A DNA stretch of 9,083 bases from STC-74 sp031423995 (GTDB taxonomy: Bacteria > Patescibacteriota > Gracilibacteria > BD1-5 > UBA2023), in NCBI GenBank assembly GCA_031423995.1, contig JANPGO010000014.1, positions 1-9,083 on the forward strand. Reading direction: 5' to 3'. Below are positions 1-6,658 of the stretch, piece by piece. The notes beneath the pieces are model-generated. The model saw nothing but the letters and a program-made list of their open reading frames with translations. It was not told the origin of the DNA and did no database searches. The first letter of the stretch is position 1. Each line of letters starts with the position of its first letter. Made by a program: the position numbers and the translations under genes.

Positions 1-378
1 GCCTGGAGATGATCACTTCCAAAGATCGAGTATATCGAGATACGATGGAAGTATCTGAAAAAAGAAGCAATTCTTAGTGATATGAGTCAGATACTCCGAT
101 TTAGCCAACAATCTGAAATATCTTTCCTACAAAGAAACAGAGTCTACGAAGAGATGAATCTTCTTCTTTTTAAGCTTCGAGAAAAAAAATGGGGAAAGTT
201 TTATTTTCGTGTGATTGCGATCATAGAGAAATACTTAATAGGAATAGGAAAGTTCTTGTCTGGATGAAAAATTCAAGAAATCTGATTTTATAAAAAACTC
301 TTTGAGTGAACGATGATTGCCATTATAGAAGAAGTAAAATCTCTAGGAGAAGTACAATCACTTAGAGTTTTTGAATAA
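1..378 (+). CDS. 3' end of an unrecognised protein (partial, code 25)
   Basis: Reading in frame 1 from the window edge with TGA as glycine (TGA at 10-12, 265-267, 283-285 and 307-309) gives an open frame of 125 residues ending at TAA 376-378. The start lies outside the window. The visible part is basic, with many Lys, Arg, Phe and Tyr (for example residues 16-21 read RWKYLK), and has a mildly hydrophobic stretch FYFRVIAIIEKYLIGIG around residues 66-82. I see no recognisable catalytic motif and assign no function. With the standard code only an ATG-initiated 61-residue piece (82-267) would be called, which I think is wrong. Its last 17 nt overlap the 3' end of the converging minus-strand GHMP-like gene. 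Confidence 0.6.
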
Positions 379-2152
379 GTCATATCGGAACGATCTCATC
401 GCGCTCGAGTCGAAGATAGTATTCAGTGATTCCTCCTGTACAATGAAGCGGTATTTCTTTTCAGAAATGTTTCTCCGTAATCTTCCTAAATGGGAGGATA
501 ATTTTTCCAAGGAGTTCATTCTTGTTCTGTGCATAGGTCGATACAGGAAGTCTCGTATTTGGGATCTCTTGTCCGATATGTTCGAGGAGGATTCTGAGCA
601 TATCGATCGTCGTATTCTGCGAGTGAATGTCCTGAGAAGTGAGCTTCACTCACCTGATATAGATCCTCCCAGCTATCGTGTCGAGAAGGATGCCATTCAC
701 CTCTCTCTGAATAATTCCTTCATAGGGAGCTGCGTACGAAGCACCAAAAGAGTCTCTATAGAGGATATCCCCTTTCTGCGTATAGTCGGAATAGACTTCG
801 TTCGAGAGATACTGTTCGAGTCTGACTCCAGAAGAAGCAGTTCTATCGCGCCATGAAGCGTGATAGAGACATATCCCTGCATGATCCTGTCTGAGGTGAT
901 CGAGGACCTTCTGGAATGTCGTTCGGCTATATCCCTTCTGCATGACGATGAGGAGACTTCCTCCCATTTTCCCCGTATTGAAGGGAAGGATTGCAATCTT
1001 CTCATCTGAAAATTGTTTGAACTGGTGGAATAGATACCCGATCTCAAAGAGGAGTGTATTTTCTTTCTGATAGGAAAAACTCGAGAGTCCAACTCCCTGA
1101 AGTATCTCGAGAAATCGATCTGAAGCATGTCGCTCATGTGGATGATTGAAGAGGAAAGAAAATCCTTCAAGAATTTGGAGGTTCATGCTATTGATATGCT
1201 TGTAGATCGCATCATTTTGCTGGAAGGAAAGCATGGTGAGGAGTTTTTGTCGATCATTCTCTGGAATCGAAAGGGAGTGAAGTGCCTCAGTGATAAATGT
1301 CGTACGTGCGAGCTCACTTTCACGATTTTGCCCACGGCTCATCTCAGTCTCACTGAATCGATATGCAAGTCCTGTTGTGACGATAGCATAATCAAGTGGC
1401 ATTTCCCATGATGGTGTGGTGGAAATGCCGAGAAAGTTCAGAAGTGTATCCTTATAGAGCGTGCTCTCATACGGATGCTTTTCTTCTGAATTATCTTCTC
1501 ATTGCACTGCAGTATCTACCGGGGATGAACAGTAGACAATCGGACTCGTCGAATTCCCGAACATGATGGCATAGTTACTCCCTGCACCAATACTCGTCGC
1601 TCAGGAGAGAGCATGTGCGAGGTCGAGACTGAGGGCATAGATGTCTTCGAAGAGAGGATGATCCTGAGGGAATTCTCCCTGAAGAAATGAGTCTGTATCG
1701 ATCTTCCCAGTGGTGAGATATGCCGTGAACGCAAGGAGGACAGAGAGTACTGCGGAGAAGGCAAATCCATGCCCAGGTGGAGCCTCAGAAAGGAAGTCAA
1801 ACGTCATTCCAGAAGAAATTCAGTGTGTCGTAAGAAAATTTTCGAGTGCCTGACTGACTGGACCGAGGTCATGATGGAATGCTGATTGGAAGGACTCTTC
1901 TCGAAATATTCAAGAGTGAATATCGTATACAAATAGTGAACGAAACGTGATTTTCCCTGAATCATTGGACTTCGTTCCAGAAAATGTCCGAAGGGGAAGT
2001 TTTTGTTTGATCCGAAGGGGGCTCACACCGTGAGAGAGATCAGCTCACCAAGTGATGACTCACGCGCCACTGACGACGAGATCATGTGTATGGAAAAAAT
2101 CCTTATACATCTCTGGAAATGTGCATTGCAAAACTGTGGAAGTCATTGTCAT
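362..2152 (-). CDS. GHMP-kinase-superfamily protein with extra C-terminal domain (code 25), copy 1
   Basis: With nine in-frame TGA codons read as glycine, one 596-residue frame runs from ATG 2150-2152 to TAA 362-364. GHMP kinases phosphorylate small substrates such as galactose, mevalonate and homoserine, and are usually 300-400 residues. Three of their landmarks are visible. Motif 1 is GAGVITWGADLSHG at residues 29-42, matching the APGKxxLxGEH pattern. Motif 2, the phosphate-binding loop, is SEAPPGHGFAFSA at 122-134, matching PPGxGLGSSA. A motif-3-like FNTGKMGGSLL is at 391-401. The usual catalytic Asp motif (SGxDN) reads AGSNYA at 190-195, so Asp is replaced by Asn. Residues 486-556 form a second domain whose pattern (strand, helix with LLEHIGQ, later NELLGKIILPFRK) resembles a response-regulator-type winged helix; this is weak. 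The start at 2152 is chosen because a good promoter lies at 2232-2259; ATG at 2200 or 2146 is also possible, and the ATG at 2293 lies upstream of the promoter. It may be a pseudo-kinase or sensor. The superfamily call is fairly firm; function is unknown. Confidence 0.75.
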
Positions 2153-2231
2153 AACCGTATCTCTATCTCTATGGTTCTCACTAGGGGGATCACTTTCCAT
2201 AGGGGGTAAAATTACGAGGTGTTGGTCGAGC

Positions 2232-2259
2232 ATTATACCCAGTTCGCCCAGCATAGCAA
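2232..2259 (-). promoter_or_regulatory. Promoter for the GHMP-like gene copy 1
   Basis: On the minus strand a -35 TTGCTA (2259-2254) is followed by a 16-nt spacer and a perfect -10 TATAAT (2237-2232). Transcription would start near 2225, giving a leader of about 73 nt before ATG 2152. The same two hexamers with the same spacing occur before the second GHMP-like copy at 8518-8545, which supports the call. Confidence 0.65.
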
Positions 2260-2279
2260 GTGGATATTTTGGTCCCTGA

Positions 2280-2495
2280 TTGGACTCAGGCATTTGTCTT
2301 TCTTTTGTCTTTTTCTCGGGGGAAATCGATCCTATACTTATCGTAGTCTTTCGGGATTGCTCTCCTGTTTCTGGTTACGTTTATTTGTCCTATCAGGAGA
2401 ATAACAATTTCTCATCATCCATGCAGAAGAAATACCTGGAAACAAGCGCAGCTCGAAAGATGTTTTTCTCAAATTTACCTCACTCCTATGAATAG
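2280..2495 (+). CDS. Doubtful small ORF preceding the small membrane protein gene
   Basis: A plus-strand frame is open up to TAG 2493-2495. Its C-terminal part (from ATG 2421, starting MQKKYLETSAARKMFF) has a protein-like composition. Start choices are TTG 2280 or ATG 2421; with TGA 2277-2279 read as glycine the frame also stays open further upstream. Its stop overlaps the next start in ATGAATAG (2488-2495), an arrangement typical of translational coupling. Other plus-strand frames across 2210-2490 also look partly protein-like, so this could be the middle of a frameshifted older gene. The upstream end lies close to the minus-strand promoter at 2232-2259. Function is unknown. Confidence 0.25.
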   Translation: MDSGICLSFVFFSGEIDPILIVVFRDCSPVSGYVYLSYQENNNFSSSMQKKYLETSAARKMFFSNLPHSYE

Positions 2496-2694
2496 GTCGC
2501 CCTGAAATCTCGAAAGAACATATGACGAATGAATACTTTCACGAGAGAGTGCTGAAGATGTGAGCGAGATCGAATCACGTGCAGTACCATGGATTTTTCC
2601 TGATACCCTTCAAATTGTTGCCTTTCTCGCATTTCTCTTCATCTTCTCTATTCGCATCATCGATCCGACGATGGCAATCAATACTCCTCCCTAG
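2488..2694 (+). CDS. Small membrane protein, single C-terminal transmembrane segment (code 25)
   Basis: ATG 2488 to TAG 2692-2694 encodes 68 residues when TGA codons at 2503-2505 and 2527-2529 are read as glycine. The N-terminal half is charged and acidic (for example ESAEDVSEIESR). A strongly hydrophobic segment, LQIVAFLAFLFIFSIRII, then forms one likely membrane helix, and the tail is short and ends in two prolines. The same frame is open upstream to 2347 and encodes another hydrophobic stretch (GIALLFLVTFI), but without ATG, GTG or TTG. The true gene may therefore be longer and broken, or start at a rare codon near the AGGAG at 2395-2399. It ends 72 nt before the SLH protein gene, on the same strand, and could be co-transcribed with it. 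I do not recognise the family. Confidence 0.5.
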
Positions 2695-2766
2695 CGCCAA
2701 AATCACTCCTGAATCGAATAAGGATTAATATTGGGGAGACTGTTTGTACACTTAAAGATATATATT

Positions 2767-5484
2767 ATGGAAAAATTGAATACGTCGAATGCTTTCCGAA
2801 GATTCGGGAAGAGCCTCTTCTCTGGAGTGATCGTCGTCCTCGTCAGTGCCACCTTCATCACGATGCTTGCCTGAGTGAATGCGATGGTCGTGGATAATGG
2901 GGGCAACTTCATCATCGGACAAAATACTAATATCGTGAATCTCTCGAATTCCTGAGCCTATCAGATCGGCTTCACCCTCAGTGGGACGCTCGATCTCGGC
3001 AATACACTGGTCGTCACCGCACGGGATCGTCTCGGAAAAACTCTGACGAATTTCTACCTCTCTTCGAGTGGTGGAGAATCCAGTGGAATGATCATGATGA
3101 ATTTCAGTGGATGAGGCTGGAGTGATGGTATCATCGGTTATAGTGGAACACTGTATTCCGGGAGTACTCTCACACCCGTTGTCGCTTCGGGCATGTCACT
3201 TCTCGGAACGATCGACCTCACTCGTCCTGTCATCACCCTCATCGGTTCGAGTACCGTCACACTCACTCAGGGAACTGCATATACTGAGTCTGGAGCCACG
3301 TGGAGTGATACCCTTGATGGAACAGGAAACCTCAGTGTCTCCAATTCTGGCAGTGTGAATACTGGAGTCGTGGGATCCTCAATCCTCGAATACTGGAAGA
3401 CTGATACAGCGGGAAATCGCTCTCTCTCCCTCTTTCGAAATATCACTATAACCGCTCAACCAGACACCACTCGTCCACTCGTCGCGGTCACCTCACACGT
3501 GAATAATGCGCTCGTCACGGGAAATCCGACCCTCGCTGGAACAATGTCAGATACTGGAGGTATCGCAAGTGTCAGCGTGAATGGAGGGCTCGCAACCCTC
3601 GGATCTGGAACCTGGTCGAAAATCCTGACTGGACTCACTCCTGGAAGCAATACCTTCACCGTCATTGCAACTGATCTCGCAGGGAATACAGCGACAGCAT
3701 CCCTCATACTGAATCGAGTCTCCGCAACATCGAATATCAATAGTGTCTTCTCAGGAACAACGAGTGTGCTCATCACTTTCTCGACGGACCTCAGTGTCCT
3801 CGGAACGGTGCATTATGGAACAACCATTGGAATACTCAGTCTCACCGCTACATGAACTACAGCGACAACGGCTCAGAGCTTTCTCCTGACAGGACTCCTT
3901 CCGGATACGATCTACTACTACACTGTAGAATGACAGGGAGGTATTCCTTCATCTGTTCAGACCTTCAAGACACCGTTCACTGTCGGAAATACGATCACTT
4001 GATCGGTCTCAGCAATCGGATCAATCGCCTTCAGTGGAGGGACAGGAACGGGGATTACCTTCTCAGGATCGGGATGACTCAGTATCCTCAGTGTCAGCTC
4101 GAGTGGTTCATCAGTATCATTCCCTACCAATAATCTCTCGATCCTCGCAACATGAGGTGGATGGGATGGGATCATACAGGCTCCTGAAGTCACAGGAAAT
4201 CCAGTAGGGCTCTCCCTCTCTGGGTATGCCTTCGTCGGAAATACCTATCAGATCGGCAATGCGAGAAAGGAACTCGTCTTCTCATGACAGCTCGCGACCG
4301 TCGTGATCCATATGAGCAATATCTATAGTGGTCAGGTGGCTCGAATTTTTCGATCCACGGATCAGGGGACTACCTACCTTGAGGTCACTTCGTGTACGGT
4401 CAGTGGATGAGGGGATTGTACCTTCACGACAAATAAGTTTTCACTCTTTGGAATCGCCCTCCCTGCTGACACGCTCCCTGATGTATTCTTCCTTGTTGGA
4501 ATCACTGGAGTGGAACTCGGGACAACGTATACATCGAATACCTTCACTGTTGCCTGAGTGAATGCACAGACTTCCATATCGATCGTCGGAGGAACCTATA
4601 GTGTCAATGGAGGAATCTTCACTCCGCTCTCTGGGACAATCCAGCCAGGAGATAGTATCACCGTCCAAGTTGTCTCCGCAACGACAAACTCGGCAACGAC
4701 CAGTGCAACCCTCACAATCGGAGGAAGGTCAGGAGACTTCAGTGTGACGACCAAGTCTGCTTTTAATGGTGGGGGTGGTGGGGGGGGCGGATGAGGTGGT
4801 GGGGGCGGTATCACCCGAGATCTCTGTCCTGAAGGAGACTACACGCCAAGCTACTATGATGATATGTGTGTCATCCCAGCTACACCTGGAAATATCATCA
4901 ATGGGGCGAATACGGGTTCATTCAATCTTCCGAATGTCATTATGAGCCTCGCAGATGTGAACTTCCGAGATGTCCGAGGGAACTGGGCAGAACAATTTAT
5001 CAATCAGCTCGTCATGCGAGGGATCATCGATAATGTGTCCTACTACCATCCGAATGGCTGACTCACTCGAGCAGAATTCCTGAAAATCGTCCTCAACACG
5101 ACTGGCTGGTCTCGACCGATCATCGGATTCAACCTCCCATACAATGATGTCTCCGTGAACTCATGGCAGGCTCAGTATGTTGCACTCGCCCTCGATAAAG
5201 GGATGATCAACAGAAGTTTCCGATTCCGTCCCAATGATCCAATCAGCCGTGCGGAAGCTGCAAAGATCCTTCTCGTCACCCTCTGAGTGACTGTGACTGA
5301 GCCAACCACGATGACCTTCATAGACGTGAATCGGAACTCTGACCTCGCAAAATATATCGAAGGTGCGGTCTCTATCAATATCTTCTCTGGACAGCTCGTG
5401 AATGGCAGTAGGATCTTCCGTCCCAATGACATCATCACTCGAGCCGAGATAGCAAAAGTCATGGTCAATACATTTGGACTATAG
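2767..5484 (+). CDS. Secreted multi-domain S-layer-homology (SLH) surface protein (code 25)
   Basis: One frame from ATG 2767 to TAG 5482-5484 gives 905 residues when 14 in-frame TGA codons are read as glycine. Residues 1-38 form a Sec signal peptide: a basic start, the hydrophobic core GVIVVLVSATFITMLAG, and probable cleavage after VNA. Residues about 148-225 match a DUF5011-type Ig-like domain (PVITLIGSSTVTLTQG, then AYTESGATWSDTLDG). Residues 231-318 are a second bacterial Ig-like domain (start DTTRPLVAV, end TDLAGNTATA). Residues 321-405 look FN3-like (LLPDTIYYYTV). Later a CTFTTNKFSLFG stretch resembles repeats found in bacterial surface proteins. A 14-residue glycine linker (668-681) leads to three C-terminal SLH repeats at about 730-790, 791-850 and 851-905 (FRDVRGNWA..., YNDVSVNSW..., FIDVNRNSD..., each ending in an RAE motif). 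SLH repeats bind cell-wall polymers, so the protein should be anchored at the surface with the Ig-like part exposed. No clear Shine-Dalgarno precedes the start. Confidence 0.93.
4768..4809 (+). other. Poly-glycine linker containing an in-frame TGA
   Basis: Fourteen consecutive codons between Asn and Ile are eight GGN, one TGA (4792-4794) and five GGN. It separates the Ig-like part of the surface protein from the SLH anchor. The TGA within an otherwise uniform glycine run is the clearest local evidence that TGA encodes glycine. Confidence 0.9.
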
Positions 5485-5642
5485 TCTCACCTCTGTTTCC
5501 ACCATTCACCCCTCTCTTCTATGCGTCACCACGAACAGAAGATGGAGATACGCTCTGTGGAGATCCATATACCACCATAGCGATTCTCCCGCATATCACA
5601 TCGCTTACACTGTTTCCTTTTTATTCTCAACCTTTTATGAAT
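5485..5642. other. Intergenic stretch, no supported feature
   Basis: This 158-nt gap after the SLH gene is rich in C and T on the plus strand. A 20-residue frame (5521-5580) and a long shadow frame are open but look non-coding. A loose TCTTCT/AGAAGA inverted repeat with a 16-nt loop is present, without a T-tract. I see no convincing terminator or promoter. Confidence 0.4.
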
Positions 5643-5798
5643 ATGACTCTCACGAAAAACTCAACATCTGGAATACACATGCGCAATATCAATGAATGGA
5701 ATCGTTCTGCTGGAACAATGACGGGTGATGATACCAAGAATCCTGGTGACAAAAATCCACAGACAAAACAGGGTGGAGACGGAGTCAAGAAGATGTAA
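5643..5798 (+). CDS. Small hydrophilic protein of unknown function
   Basis: ATG 5643 to TAA 5796-5798 encodes 51 residues; ATG 5637 (two residues longer) or the internal ATG 5679 are other possible starts. The protein has no hydrophobic segment. Its C-terminal half is rich in Gly, Asp, Lys, Asn and Gln (for example DDTKNPGDKNPQTKQGGDG), suggesting a disordered, soluble product. It uses no TGA codon. The upstream sequence is T-rich with no Shine-Dalgarno, like the leader of the partial gene at 9008. A strong intrinsic terminator begins 12 nt after the stop and in the same orientation, which is the best support that this is a real expressed gene. No family is recognised. Confidence 0.55.
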   Translation: MTLTKNSTSGIHMRNINEWNRSAGTMTGDDTKNPGDKNPQTKQGGDGVKKM

Positions 5799-5810
5799 TT
5801 GATCTTTGAA

Positions 5811-5840
5811 GAATCCTCTCACGAAAGTGGGGGGATTTTT
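5811..5840 (+). terminator. Intrinsic terminator after the small hydrophilic gene
   Basis: An 11-bp stem (5812-5822 with 5827-5837) closes a GAAA tetraloop (5823-5826) and runs into TTTTT then ATAA. Two of the pairs are T-G wobbles. On the opposite strand these become A-C mismatches, so the hairpin is strongest for plus-strand transcription. It sits between the convergent small gene and the secreted-protein gene. Confidence 0.75.
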
Positions 5841-5891
5841 ATAACTCAAATCTATTTCCCCTTCAATCTACTGACTGCAAGATTCGGATTA
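5818..5891 (+). repeat. 74-bp direct repeat, copy A
   Basis: Nearly identical to 6585-6658 (72 of 74 positions; differences at 5861 and 5881). It holds the right part of the terminator, a short spacer and the last codons plus TAG of the minus-strand secreted-protein gene. The two copies are 767 nt apart and bracket that gene. Confidence 0.9.
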
Positions 5892-6508
5892 CTCATTTTC
5901 TTGAAGAGATTATATCGGTAAAATGCCGTATTTCATTCTGGATTTCTCACCTGTACTAGTCCTATTCAGACGCGCTCTGGCTTGAATCAAAGGAAGCTTC
6001 AAATAGAAATATCTGGCATATCATATGCAAAAGAAAAATTTGTCTTCTTGAGAGTATCATAGACATAGACGTCTCTATACATTGAATATTTTCATACAAT
6101 TGTCGTATGGTAGATGATAAATCTACCATCAAATGCATCAATACTTGCAGGACCAAGATTTGTATCTGTGCCTAGTCAGTATCAAATTTCAGAAATGTAA
6201 GCAAATAACTGGTCCTTGACCTTATTTTCACAATCATGTTTCTGTAGAACAATTTTTGTATTATCACTCGTTTTTGGAGAATTCTCATCTCTATTTATCG
6301 CTGAAGTTGCTATATAAATATCTGTTCATTTCTTGAGGAAATTCTCTGAATAAGTATCAGAAAAATAATATGTGTCAATAACTTCATTATATATTCCATC
6401 TTTATATTTGCAGTATGATGTCATATCTGATTGAGCATATACATCTAAAGAGGAAAAAGCGGAGGCGAGTACGAGCAAACTAAAACTGATAAAATACAAT
6501 TTTTTCAT
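5852..6508 (-). CDS. Secreted protein of unknown function (code 25)
   Basis: ATG 6506-6508 to TAG 5852-5854 encodes 218 residues when eight TGA codons are read as glycine. The first 26 residues are a clear Sec signal peptide: MKK, the hydrophobic core LYFISFSLLVLASAF, and likely cleavage after VYA, leaving QSD. The mature part is rich in Tyr, Asp, Asn and Ser, with alternating beta-like patterns (DGRFIIYHTTIV, YRDVYVYD) and a pair of cysteines at positions 33 and about 93 that could form a disulfide. It could be a small beta-rich periplasmic or surface protein; I recognise no family. A TATAAT lies 12 nt before the ATG, so the message has a very short leader or none. The last codons lie inside the 74-bp direct repeat, so its 3' end is duplicated downstream of the GHMP-like pseudogene. 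It is more AT-rich than its neighbours. Confidence 0.8.
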
Positions 6509-6520
6509 AATGAGACGAAG

Positions 6521-6548
6521 ATTATATATAAGTTACTACAGTATAGAA
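6521..6548 (-). promoter_or_regulatory. Probable promoter of the secreted-protein gene
   Basis: A perfect -10 TATAAT lies at 6526-6521 on the minus strand. A weak -35 TTCTAT is at 6548-6543, 16 nt upstream. The predicted start of transcription falls within about six nt of the ATG at 6508, implying a leaderless or nearly leaderless message. Confidence 0.5.
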
Positions 6549-6584
6549 TTCCATGATATCATGTCAATTTCATTAAAAAATTCG

Positions 6585-6658
6585 CTCACGAAAGTGGGGG
6601 GATTTTTATAACTCAAATCTATTTCCCTTTCAATCTACTGACTGCAATATTCGGATTA
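6585..6658 (+). repeat. 74-bp direct repeat, copy B (remnant of a gene 3' end)
   Basis: Matches 5818-5891 at 72 of 74 positions. On the minus strand it still encodes NPNIAVSRLKGK and a TAG in the frame of the secreted protein, but no gene body precedes it. Instead it abuts the 3' end of the GHMP-like pseudogene and supplies that frame's TAA (6656-6658). The terminator hairpin is also kept with one mismatch (6579-6604). Confidence 0.9.

Noticed and set aside
371..856. 161-residue plus-strand open frame
   Set aside because: It lies opposite the GHMP-like gene, whose frame is supported by the conserved paralogue; the plus-strand product has no recognisable motif.
2153..2293. N-terminal extension of the GHMP-like gene to ATG 2293
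   Set aside because: It would place the start upstream of the TTGCTA-N16-TATAAT promoter, and the extra residues have no counterpart in copy 2, whose frame meets TAA at 8491-8489.
2767..5484. TGA as tryptophan (code 4) or selenocysteine
   Set aside because: TGA falls in a glycine run and at conserved glycine positions, TGG is used for Trp, and there are far too many TGA codons for selenocysteine insertion.
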